34,166 bases of DNA, taken from assembly GCF_018066915.1 (NCBI RefSeq), contig NZ_JAGPVV010000218.1, positions 1-34,166 of the forward strand, written 5' to 3'. Origin of the DNA: Roseovarius sp. (GTDB lineage Bacteria > Pseudomonadota > Alphaproteobacteria > Rhodobacterales > Rhodobacteraceae). The position numbers and the translations under genes are program-made. The notes beneath the pieces are model-generated. The model was not told where the DNA came from. It did no database searches and saw only the letters and a program-made list of their open reading frames with translations. Of the stretch, positions 25,906 through 33,052 are shown piece by piece. Position 1 is the stretch's first letter; every line of letters begins with the position of its first letter.

Positions 25906-27123
25906 GTGGCTGACAAGAAGCAAGCTCCAAAGACGCCGGTTGAGGCAGAAACTCTGCCGGATACCCAAGAGCCGGGGACGGAGCAAGCATCTGTTGCAGA
26001 GCCTGAGGTGTCAGAGCCAGAGCGCCCAGAGAGCAAAGCGGCCGACGCCATAGAAGCCCCAGAGGACACAGCACAAAGCGCTGAGGCCGAGGCACCTGCG
26101 CAAGCGGAGGCTTCCGAAGATCACGCGCCGGAGGTGCCCGGCGCGCTCTATGTCGGCACCGATGCACCTGCGTCCGACTCTTCCGCCATGGTGAAAACCG
26201 AACAGGTGATCGTGCGCCAAGGCGGGTTCTGGCCGATGCTGCTCGGCGGTGTTGTAGCGGCGGGCGTGGGCGTGGCGGCGGCCCCCTATGTGCTGCCCCC
26301 GGCGTGGTTTGCGCCCGAAGAGAGCGGCGTTGAGGCGGCGCTTGCGGCGCAGGAGGCGCGGCTGACCGCGCTGCGCGCCGATCTGGATGGGATGCAGAGC
26401 CCCCCCGATCTGAGTGGCGAGCTAGAGGGTCTGAGCGAGACATTGACCGCCTTGACCGGCCAGATCACTGATCTCGAGGGCAGGATCGCGGCGCTCGAAT
26501 CCCGCCCGGCGGCGCAGGGCGGTGGCGTGCCTGCTGCCGATCTCGAGGAATTGCGCGCGTCGCTTGCGGCGCAGGCCGCCGAGGTCGAAGCACTGCGCGC
26601 GGCGGCGGATGCGCAAGAGGCAGCCGCCCGCGACAGCGCCGTGGCCACGCTGCGCCGGGCCGCTCTGACACAGGTGCGGACCGCGCTTGACACGGGCAGC
26701 GACTTTGCCCCGGCGCTGAGCGAGTTGCGCGACACCGGCGCCGAGGTGCCCGAAGTGCTGGCCGAACAGGCCGAAACCGGCGTGCCGACCGAGGCCGCGC
26801 TGATCGAGACATTTCCCGAGGCGGCGCGTGCCGCGCTTGCCGCTGCACGGGCCGAAAGCGGCGATGCGGTGGCCGGTGTGGGCGGCTTTCTCAAGAGCCA
26901 GCTTGGCATCCGCTCTCTCAGCCCGCAGGAGGGGGATGACCCTGACGCCGTGCTGTCACGCGCCGAGGCGGCCTTGGCCGAAGGACGCCTGAGCGAGGCG
27001 CTGACCGAGATCGAGACGCTGCCCGAGGCCGCGCGCGCGCCTCTTGAGGCTTGGGTCGCCCTGGCCACGCGCCGACAAGAGGCGCTTGCCGCCGCAGAGG
27101 CCTTGGCCGAAACAGTGAATTGA
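25906..27123 (+). CDS. alphaproteobacterial Mic60 (mitofilin)-like membrane protein
   Basis: A 405-residue inner-membrane protein related to the mitochondrial cristae organiser Mic60. The first 105 residues are low-complexity and rich in Glu, Pro and Ala. A single membrane helix lies at about 108-130 (FWPMLLGGVVAAGVGVAAA). A long coiled coil follows (about 140-230), then a C-terminal region ending in the mitofilin-like segment AEGRLSEALTEIETLPEAAR. Established work links alphaproteobacterial Mic60 to intracytoplasmic membrane and membrane-contact structure. GTG at 25906 is the start, with AAAGGA in front. It sits between hemD and the HemY-like gene. Confidence 0.85.
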   Translation: MADKKQAPKTPVEAETLPDTQEPGTEQASVAEPEVSEPERPESKAADAIEAPEDTAQSAEAEAPAQAEASEDHAPEVPGALYVGTDAPASDSSAMVKTEQVIVRQGGFWPMLLGGVVAAGVGVAAAPYVLPPAWFAPEESGVEAALAAQEARLTALRADLDGMQSPPDLSGELEGLSETLTALTGQITDLEGRIAALESRPAAQGGGVPAADLEELRASLAAQAAEVEALRAAADAQEAAARDSAVATLRRAALTQVRTALDTGSDFAPALSELRDTGAEVPEVLAEQAETGVPTEAALIETFPEAARAALAAARAESGDAVAGVGGFLKSQLGIRSLSPQEGDDPDAVLSRAEAALAEGRLSEALTEIETLPEAARAPLEAWVALATRRQEALAAAEALAETVN

Positions 27124-27142
27124 ACGAGAAAAGGCGAGCGCC

Positions 27143-28603
27143 ATGCTTTGGTCGATTATCAAGATAGCGGTTTTCATTGCCCTCGTGGCGGGCGTGACGC
27201 TGGGGGCGAGTTTCCTGCTCGAACTCGATGGTGGCGTGCGGATCGTGATGGCGGGGGTCGAGATCAACCTCACGCCGATCAAGGCAGTGATTGCACTCGG
27301 TGTGCTGGTCTTTGCCATCTGGCTCTTGATGAAGCTGACCGGGCTTTTGGTGGCCTCGCTGCGGTTCATCAACGGCGATGAAACCGCGCTCTCGCGCTAT
27401 TTCGACCGCAGCCGTCAGGACAAGGGCTATCGCGCGCTCTCCGAGGGGATGCTGGCGCTCGCCTCGGGCGAGGGGGATGTGGCGATGGCGCAGGCGGCCA
27501 AGGCCGAGAAATACCTGCGCAAGCCGGCGCTGACCAACCTCATCAGCGCGCAGGCCGCGGAAATGGCGGGCAACGGGCGCAAGGCCGAAGAGGTCTACAA
27601 GCAGCTTTTGACCAATGAGAAAACCCGCTTTGTCGGCGTGCGCGGCATCCTGCGGCAAAAGCTGGCGCAGGGCGATACCGAGACCGCGCTCAAGCTGGCC
27701 AAGACCGCCTTTGCGCTCAAGCCGCGTCATGCCGAGGTGCAGGATATGCTGCTCGATCTGCAGGCCAAGGCGTCGGACTGGAAAGGCGCGCGCGAGACGC
27801 TGAACGCCAAGCTGAAATACGGCACCCTGCCGCGCGATGTCCACAAGCGGCGCGATGCGGTGCTGGCGCTCTCGGAGGCGCGCGATGTGCTGGACGAGGG
27901 CAAGACCATCGAGGCGCGCGAGGCGGCGATCGAGGCCAATCGCCTCTCGCCCGATCTCATTCCGGCGGCGGTTCTGGCGGCGCGTGGCTATATTGACCAA
28001 GGCAATGCGCGCAATGCGCTGCGCGTGATCAACAAGGCCTGGCTCGTGCACCCGCACCCTGATCTGGCCGCAGCCTTTGCCGCGATCGAGCCGAACGAGA
28101 CACCGCGCCACCGGCTGAAACGCTTTGCCAAGCTCTTGAAGGTGCATCCCGATCACCGCGAAACCCGGCTTCTGGAGGCGGAGTTGAACCTCGCCGCCGA
28201 GGACTTTCCGGCCGCGCGCCGCGCGCTGGGCACCTTGGCAGAGGTCGAACCGGACGCGCGCTCTCTGACCATCATGGCCGCCATCGAGCGGGGTGAAGGG
28301 GCGCCTGATGCGGTGGTCAAGGGCTGGCTGGCGCGGGCACTCTCGTCACCGCGCGGGCCGCAATGGGTCTGCGACAAATGTCAGCATATCCACGCCGAAT
28401 GGGCGCCTGCGTGCGAGAATTGCCACTCCTTCGACACGTTGAGCTGGCGCTCGCCCCCCAACAGCCCGATCGCCACGCCCACCGGCCTCGAGATGCTGCC
28501 GCTGATCGTGGGGGCGCTGGACGAGCCCGTGAAACCCTCCGATGACATGGTCCCCGACGCCGAAATCGTGACTGAGGACGACCCAGACAAGGGCGAAAAA
28601 TAG
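27143..28603 (+). CDS. HemY-like TPR membrane protein with C-terminal metal knuckle
   Basis: A 486-residue protein usually named HemY in this group; its biochemical role in heme synthesis is not established. Two membrane helices lie at about residues 5-27 and 43-65. Residues 90-420 are helical repeats of the TPR kind (for example LAKTAFALKPRHAEVQDML and AALGTL-like repeats). The C-terminus has CDKC, ten residues, then CENC, in a W-C-x2-C-x10-C-x2-C-x3-DTLSW arrangement like a rubredoxin knuckle. This is not the protoporphyrinogen oxidase called HemY in Bacillus. It starts 19 bases after mic60 and ends 44 bases before the tRNA gene. Confidence 0.85.
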   Translation: MLWSIIKIAVFIALVAGVTLGASFLLELDGGVRIVMAGVEINLTPIKAVIALGVLVFAIWLLMKLTGLLVASLRFINGDETALSRYFDRSRQDKGYRALSEGMLALASGEGDVAMAQAAKAEKYLRKPALTNLISAQAAEMAGNGRKAEEVYKQLLTNEKTRFVGVRGILRQKLAQGDTETALKLAKTAFALKPRHAEVQDMLLDLQAKASDWKGARETLNAKLKYGTLPRDVHKRRDAVLALSEARDVLDEGKTIEAREAAIEANRLSPDLIPAAVLAARGYIDQGNARNALRVINKAWLVHPHPDLAAAFAAIEPNETPRHRLKRFAKLLKVHPDHRETRLLEAELNLAAEDFPAARRALGTLAEVEPDARSLTIMAAIERGEGAPDAVVKGWLARALSSPRGPQWVCDKCQHIHAEWAPACENCHSFDTLSWRSPPNSPIATPTGLEMLPLIVGALDEPVKPSDDMVPDAEIVTEDDPDKGEK

Positions 28604-28647
28604 GGCTTTTCCCCTGTCAGACGCGATGCTATAGCCCCGCCACCGGG

Positions 28648-28723
28648 GCCGCTGTAGCTCAGCTGGTAGAGCACGTCATTCGTAATGATGGGGTCGGGGG
28701 TTCGAGTCCCTTCAGCGGCACCA
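28648..28723 (+). tRNA. tRNA-Thr (anticodon CGT)
   Basis: A complete 76-base cloverleaf with encoded CCA. The acceptor stem GCCGCTG pairs with CAGCGGC, the D arm is GCTCAGCTGGTAGAGC, and the anticodon stem 28674-28678 pairs with 28686-28690 around loop TTCGTAA, with CGT at 28681-28683 reading ACG threonine codons. The T arm holds GGTTCGAGTCC. The integrase gene starts 100 bases downstream, so this tRNA is the probable integration site of the element. Confidence 0.97.
28700..28723 (+). other. candidate left attachment core within the tRNA 3' end
   Basis: P4-type integrases normally recombine within the T arm and acceptor end of a tRNA gene, leaving the tRNA whole. The likely core is the T-loop-to-CCA segment of tRNA-Thr. 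No second copy is in the window, so the exact limits cannot be seen. Confidence 0.5.
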
Positions 28724-28740
28724 CTTTCCTGTCCAAAATC

Positions 28741-28821
28741 ATCCGATGACATCCGAAAGCGCTTTGTTTATAAGTGTTTTTGCGATGCAGGTTGTCCTAT
28801 GCTGTGCAGCTGTATCCGATG
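28741..28821. repeat. ATCCGA repeats between tRNA and integrase, possible arm or operator sites
   Basis: ATCCGATG occurs at 28741-28748 and 28814-28821, and ATCCGAAAG at 28751-28759. The first two start ten bases apart, one helical turn, and the third is just before the integrase ATG. They could be integrase arm-type sites or operators for int. Confidence 0.4.
28747..28774 (+). promoter_or_regulatory. candidate integrase promoter
   Basis: TGACAT (28747-28752) and TATAAG (28769-28774) are separated by 16 bases, a fair match to the vegetative promoter, about 50 bases before the integrase ATG at 28824. The -35 overlaps the ATCCGA repeats, which would allow autoregulation. Confidence 0.4.
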
Positions 28822-28823
28822 GA

Positions 28824-30020
28824 ATGCCCCTGACTGACACCCAGATTCGAAACCTCAAGCCCAGAGACAAGGCCTACAAAGTCACTGACTTTCAGGGGCT
28901 CTATGTCACGGTCGCGCCTTCAGGCTCGCGGCTGTGGCACATGAAGTACCGGATTGATGGCCGGGAAAAGCGTCTGTCGTTTGGGGCTTACCCTGCGGTC
29001 TCGTTGGCGCAAGCCAGAAAGCTGCGCGACGAGGCTCGTTCACGGCTTGCAGCAGGTGAAGATCCCGGAGAGGTCAAGAAGGAAGACAAGCGCCATAAGC
29101 AGATCATTCGCGAGACCACGTTCAAGAAACTTGCCGAGGCTTACAAGGAGAAGGCAGAGAAGGAAGGCCGGGCCGAAGCAACCAAGGTAAAGACCGAGTG
29201 GCTCCTGGGGATGGCTATTGCGGCCTTTGGGGACAAACCGATTGAAGAGGTGACGTCTCCAATGGTTCTCGCCTGTCTTCGTAAGGTCGAGTCGAAGGGG
29301 AACCATGAGACGGCAAAACGTTTGCGGGCCAAGATCGGCGCGGTTTTCCGCTATGCTATCGCGTCCGGCGTCGCCGAGAACGATCCTACGTTCGCTCTAC
29401 GTGATGCCCTGATCCGACCCAAAGTCAAATCCCGCTCTGCAATCACAGACCCGGAAATCCTTGGCGGCCTGCTGCGTGCTATCGATGGATTTCAAGGCCA
29501 AGCCACAACGCGGATCGCTCTGCAGTTTCTCGCTTTCGTCGCCCAGAGGCCGGGAGAGGTGCGGCAGGCCACTTGGGCGGAGTTTGATCTTGAAAAGGCG
29601 ATCTGGATTATCCCTGCTGACAGAATGAAGATGCGCATGCCGCATTCTGTGCCCCTGTCCGCGCAGGCTATAGCTCTGCTGAAAGAGTTAATGCCTATCA
29701 CGGGTCATGGGAGTTTCTTGTTTCCATCCCTGCGCTCCACGCAGCGACCGATGAGCGAGAACACATTGAATGGCGCGCTCCGTCGTTTGGGTTACGATGG
29801 TGATGAGATGACAGCACATGGTTTCCGTGCAACATTCTCGACCTTGGCCAATGAAAGCGGCCTATGGAACCCGGACGCCATTGAGCGCGCGCTGGCCCAT
29901 GTCGATGGTAACAAGATCCGCCGCATCTATGCCCGAGGCGAGTACTGGGAAGAGCGTGTCAGATTGGCGAACTGGTGGGCTGGATATTTGGATGAGGTGA
30001 AGGCAGGATCCTCCAACTAG
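28824..30020 (+). CDS. tyrosine integrase, P4 type (DUF4102 arm-binding N-terminus)
   Basis: Site-specific recombinase that inserts and removes the element at the tRNA. The 398 residues have the N-terminal arm-binding domain (LTDTQIRNLKPRDKAYKVTD, LSFGAYPAVSLAQARKLRDE), a core-binding SAM-like region, and the catalytic domain with Arg242 (QRPGEVRQATW), His332 and Arg335 (AHGFRATF), His359 (LAHVDGNK) and Tyr369 (RRIYARGEY). All catalytic residues are present, so it looks active. The start is ATG 28824 at the canonical N-terminus; a frame to 28746 adds 26 unrelated residues through the promoter region. Confidence 0.96.
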   Translation: MPLTDTQIRNLKPRDKAYKVTDFQGLYVTVAPSGSRLWHMKYRIDGREKRLSFGAYPAVSLAQARKLRDEARSRLAAGEDPGEVKKEDKRHKQIIRETTFKKLAEAYKEKAEKEGRAEATKVKTEWLLGMAIAAFGDKPIEEVTSPMVLACLRKVESKGNHETAKRLRAKIGAVFRYAIASGVAENDPTFALRDALIRPKVKSRSAITDPEILGGLLRAIDGFQGQATTRIALQFLAFVAQRPGEVRQATWAEFDLEKAIWIIPADRMKMRMPHSVPLSAQAIALLKELMPITGHGSFLFPSLRSTQRPMSENTLNGALRRLGYDGDEMTAHGFRATFSTLANESGLWNPDAIERALAHVDGNKIRRIYARGEYWEERVRLANWWAGYLDEVKAGSSN

Positions 30021-30038
30021 CGTTAGAAGGATGGTCAC

Positions 30039-30977
30039 ATGTCAAACGAACCGTCGCGGGCGTATATCACGACGAAGATATTGCAACGTCGCTATGGCAG
30101 GCTTCTGAAATGGAAAAAACCTGTCATCCACGACATCAGAGGTCCGTACCATCCGGACGTATTTGATGGCTTTGCTTTTGATTTGGCTCTTTCAATCAAG
30201 GTCTGCAAGGAAACCTTGCAGGACATGACGGACGCGGAGTTTTTCGACCGCTTCGACCTCAGGGGAGAGGTCAGCAACCCAGCGAATACCATGGCAGAAC
30301 GCCTCACGCTCTCTGAGCTGAGAGCGGTGTTCAGGCAGGAACCGGTCTGGTTTGCGGGCGGTTTCGGCGTTGAAGGCCGCGAAGCAGATGTGCAGCACTG
30401 GGCAAGAATGCAAAGGTGGTCCTTAAACGAAGCTGCCGCTCTTTCCATTGGATTTGAACCCTGTGGCGACTTGCTGGAGGGGACCGACGGGATGCCGGTT
30501 CAAAGTGATGTTCTTGCCTTCTACTTCAAAAGACGCGCTTTGATCGAAGACAACTTTGATTGGGGCAATGTTGCTGACTCATGCAGAAATAGCGTGCCGG
30601 ACGTGGTGCGTTGGTTTGATCAGGTTAAGCTGGACGTGCCGGAACAGCTTTTGGCAGCTGCTGACAAATACCATGCTCTGGAAATTGGAAAGAAATTAAG
30701 GCTGGGCCGAGCCAGTACAGCTGATGATAAGCACGTGGACCCCAGAGAAAGGTCCACAATGCTGAAGCTGATTATCACCATGGCTGTGAGAGGATATGGA
30801 TACGATCCCAAGGCAGAACGCAGCACAATTCCTTCTGAAATCGAATCAGACATGAATCTTCTCGGCATCGGGATCACTCTTGAGACCGTCAGAAAGCATC
30901 TCAAGAGTGGGTCAGCGCTGCTTTGTGATGAGGTATTGGAAGATATTGGGACCTCTGGTCGGATTAAGAAGGATTAG
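30039..30977 (+). CDS. uncharacterised 312-residue island protein
   Basis: I do not recognise a function. The protein is soluble-looking, without signal or membrane helix. Two segments look familiar from uncharacterised proteins of prophages and islands: MQRWSLNEAAALSIGFEP (near residues 127-144) and the C-terminal RERSTMLKLIITMAVRGYGY followed by a segment on EIESDMNLLGIGITLETVRK, which reads like a small winged-helix module. This resemblance is from memory. It starts 18 bases after the integrase stop, so it is probably co-transcribed, and its last codons contain the first copies of the GGANTA repeat array. Confidence 0.8.
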   Translation: MSNEPSRAYITTKILQRRYGRLLKWKKPVIHDIRGPYHPDVFDGFAFDLALSIKVCKETLQDMTDAEFFDRFDLRGEVSNPANTMAERLTLSELRAVFRQEPVWFAGGFGVEGREADVQHWARMQRWSLNEAAALSIGFEPCGDLLEGTDGMPVQSDVLAFYFKRRALIEDNFDWGNVADSCRNSVPDVVRWFDQVKLDVPEQLLAAADKYHALEIGKKLRLGRASTADDKHVDPRERSTMLKLIITMAVRGYGYDPKAERSTIPSEIESDMNLLGIGITLETVRKHLKSGSALLCDEVLEDIGTSGRIKKD

Positions 30978-31061
30978 AACCCGCGTTAAGGCGGAATAAG
31001 TCGGACTAGATCCCTATTTGGTTAGTGAAAACACTGATCGCCCTCCTACTTGGTCGGACTT
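30958..31061. promoter_or_regulatory. helically phased GGANTA repeats upstream of the AlpA-type gene
   Basis: GGATTA at 30961 and 30971, GGAATA at 30993, GGACTA at 31003 and GGACTT at 31056. Three of them are extended to GTCGGAYTW (30958, 31000, 31053). Distances are 10, 22, 10 and 53 bases, close to whole helical turns, so bound proteins would sit on one face. A natural reading is an operator array for the AlpA-type regulator. Confidence 0.45.
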
Positions 31062-31103
31062 GGCAACATCACCTCAGACGCAATCGCTATGAGGTGCACC
31101 AAA

Positions 31104-31382
31104 ATGCCCAACATACCCTTTCCCCTGACAGGCTATGTCCGCTTGTCGTCCATTCTGGCCCCGAAAGGGCCGATCCCCGTTTCCAAATCGACTTGGTGGC
31201 AGGGCGTCAAGGATGGCCGCTTCCCCAAACCTCGCAAGCTGGGGCCCTGCACGACTGTCTGGACGGCAGAGCAAATTCGCGCTCTGTATGAGACTGAGAA
31301 TGCAGGCGTTGGTCACCGATGCTCAGTGTGCGGGACTGTACGCAACAACGCGACCCAAGATACGCGTGTGACCTCAAAATGA
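31104..31382 (+). CDS. AlpA-type excisionase / prophage regulator
   Basis: A 92-residue helix-turn-helix protein of the AlpA/MerR-like excisionase kind, which in satellites and prophages activates or directs excision. The core is GYVRLSSILAPKGPIPVSKS, then TWWQGVKDGRFPKPRKLGP and VWTAEQIRALYE, the usual order of recognition helix, wing with FPKP, and final helix. It has an unusual C-terminal tail with a CSVC pair. The ATG at 31104 follows GAGGTG, which decides the start; upstream ATGs lack such a site. Its stop overlaps the next ATG (ATGA). Confidence 0.85.
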   Translation: MPNIPFPLTGYVRLSSILAPKGPIPVSKSTWWQGVKDGRFPKPRKLGPCTTVWTAEQIRALYETENAGVGHRCSVCGTVRNNATQDTRVTSK

Positions 31383-32242
31383 GTATTCTTTACCTCAACA
31401 ATGCCTTCAACGCCATTGATCTGGCGCCAACCCCTCGCTTTGTTCTTTTGGCTCTGGCAGATCATGCTGATGCCGCTGGGCGCTGTTATCCCTCCATTGC
31501 TCGCCTAGCGCAGCGCACTGGTCTCAGCCCCCGATCTATTCAGGCAAGCATCAAGAAACTCCGGGCCAAGGGATATATTGACGTGGAGGTGAACGCGGGG
31601 AAGCGCGGCACAAATGTTTATGTCTTGCGTTCGACACCTGCAGGAACTGCACCCCCGAAAGAGATGCACCCCGCAGGAGATTCAACTCACCCCCGCAAAA
31701 GCTGCACCCCCTCCCCCGCAGGAGCTGCACCCGAACCATCATCCAATCGTCAAAAACCGTCAGAAGAAAACCCCCTTTCCCCCGTGGTCGATCCTGAGCG
31801 AGTGGATCAGTCCAAACTCACGCCTGAGCACCGGACGACAAGCGCAAAAGGAAACCATGCCACAAAAGTGAAGGGTGGTATCGCGGACGGCTATGTCGAC
31901 GTCGAGGCTGAGTTTGAAGCGGTCTACCGGCACTACCCGCGCAAAACCGCAAACGGGGCAGCGCGGAAAGCTTGGATAAAGGCGCGCCGCGTAGCGGCCT
32001 TCATCGAGATCACCGAGCCACTTTTCCAGTGGATTTCGTTGCAACGAGAAACCGAGATGAAGTTCATCCCATATTTCTCAACTTGGCTGAACGAAGAGCG
32101 CTGGAAGGACGACCAAGATCATGCGAGCGCCCGTGTTGCGACCACCTCCGATCGCCTGAACCGGCTGGGAGACTCGACCGAATTTAATCGCAGCATCCCT
32201 ATTCTTGGGCTCGACCTCTCAGCAATCGAGAGGAAGAGCTGA
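31379..32242 (+). CDS. winged-helix replication-type protein (phage O-like), with internal DNA repeats
   Basis: A 287-residue protein. The N-terminal 80 residues form a winged helix (RFVLLALADHADAAGRCYPS, then TGLSPRSIQASIKKLRAKGY and a wing), as in phage and plasmid replication starters. A Pro-rich disordered linker (about 88-150) is coded by a stretch with five DNA repeats. The C-terminal domain (about 175-250) has FEAVYRHYPRKTANGAARKA and FIPYFSTWLNEERW, a pattern common in phage replication O-like proteins. This resembles lambda O, whose gene contains the origin. The start at 31379 overlaps the AlpA stop; the stop overlaps the next ATG (TGATG). Confidence 0.75.
   Translation: MSILYLNNAFNAIDLAPTPRFVLLALADHADAAGRCYPSIARLAQRTGLSPRSIQASIKKLRAKGYIDVEVNAGKRGTNVYVLRSTPAGTAPPKEMHPAGDSTHPRKSCTPSPAGAAPEPSSNRQKPSEENPLSPVVDPERVDQSKLTPEHRTTSAKGNHATKVKGGIADGYVDVEAEFEAVYRHYPRKTANGAARKAWIKARRVAAFIEITEPLFQWISLQRETEMKFIPYFSTWLNEERWKDDQDHASARVATTSDRLNRLGDSTEFNRSIPILGLDLSAIERKS
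31640..31733. repeat. five direct DNA repeats inside the replication gene (candidate origin iterons)
   Basis: Copies begin at 31640, 31657, 31673, 31695 and 31718 around the motif GCAGGAGCTGCACCCCC. Spacings are 17, 16, 22 and 23 bases. The repeats fall in different reading frames, so they are kept as DNA and not as peptide. An A-rich patch (about 31746-31770) follows, as in lambda-type origins. Confidence 0.6.
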
Positions 32243-32829
32243 TGGAAGATCCGGTTTACGACAACATAACAAAGCAGGTGTTCGATTTTCTCTATGGTGA
32301 TCCGAATGGTGTTCTGAGGCGCTTCCGCGTGCACGAACACCTAGGTGATGATCAACTGAGAGCTGAGATCATCGACCTTGTAGAGGACATCAAACGTCAA
32401 ATTCCCGATGGCTTCTCCGCTCCGGAATTGCAGTTGCTCTTTCCGGAACTCAGCCGAGCACTCCGACGCCTCCACGCGGCCCAATACTGGCCGCCTGCCA
32501 AGACGTTCATCGCGGCTACGCAAGAGGCCGTGAGGAGAGTGAATGAACTTCGGGCAAAGGAGCGGGTCCTGCGAAATGAGGGAAAACCGAAAGCGGACGA
32601 GCTATCCATTTTGGAAACGAAAATGATGAAGAGGCAGCCCGTTCCGGAACCCGTGCTCTGGGGACCACAGGCGGCTGAACTGATGAAACGCGGTCGGATT
32701 GATAAGGCAGCATTCGAAAGTTACCGTAAAGATGCATATGAGGCGCGGGTTAGGCAGTATGGGCGCGAACAAGCGGAAAAGTGGCTTTCCGAGCGTGAGA
32801 CTTGGCACATCAAAGCGGCGCAGAGTTGA
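32242..32829 (+). CDS. uncharacterised 195-residue island protein
   Basis: I do not recognise a family. It is soluble, charged and mostly helical. The central segment APELQLLFPELSRALRRLHA is followed by a helix-rich basic region, and the C-terminal part (QAAELMKRGRIDKAAFESYR) is a small helical unit. Its ATG overlaps the replication gene stop (TGATG), so it belongs to the same operon and may be a replication partner such as a helicase loader; that is inference from position. There is no Walker motif. Confidence 0.75.
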   Translation: MEDPVYDNITKQVFDFLYGDPNGVLRRFRVHEHLGDDQLRAEIIDLVEDIKRQIPDGFSAPELQLLFPELSRALRRLHAAQYWPPAKTFIAATQEAVRRVNELRAKERVLRNEGKPKADELSILETKMMKRQPVPEPVLWGPQAAELMKRGRIDKAAFESYRKDAYEARVRQYGREQAEKWLSERETWHIKAAQS

Positions 32830-32871
32830 CGAAATGGTTCATGCTTGTCCGGCGCTCTTCACCCCCCTAAT

Positions 32872-32910
32872 GTCAATCACATTGACCGAAGAGGCATCGC
32901 TATCTATCGT
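32872..32910 (+). promoter_or_regulatory. inverted repeat with a candidate rightward promoter, facing the terminase gene
   Basis: GTCAAT (32872-32877) and ATTGAC (32881-32886) form a perfect inverted repeat. The right arm overlaps TTGACC (32882-32887), which is 17 bases from TATCGT (32905-32910). Transcription from here would run antisense into the 3' end of the terminase gene. Confidence 0.3.
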
Positions 32911-32982
32911 AAAACCAACGGGGCTGACTTCCAATTCCGGGCCGGGTCTCTGAACATCGTTCATCCCCGCCGTCGCTTACCC

Positions 32983-33003
32983 AAAGCGGGCCCCGTTGCT
33001 TTT
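32983..33003 (+). terminator. weak terminator-like hairpin between convergent genes
   Basis: AAAGCGG (32983-32989) can pair with TTGCTTT (32996-33002), including two G-U pairs, around a GCCCCG loop, with TTTT at the end. It is in the gap of 223 bases between the convergent operon and the terminase gene. No coding frame there is convincing. Confidence 0.3.
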
Positions 33004-33052
33004 GCGCTGCCGCCACATCCACAGACTTTTGTGTCGCACGCGCGCTGTCCTA

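Noticed and set aside
26286-27068. Long minus-strand Ser/Ala-rich open frame over the Mic60 gene
   Set aside because: It is an antisense shadow of an Ala/Glu-rich coding sequence with strong third-position GC; the plus frame has a membrane helix, coiled coil and operon context.
31640-31733. Repeats considered as a CRISPR array
   Set aside because: The units are short, degenerate, have almost no spacers and lie inside an intact coding sequence, which does not fit CRISPR.
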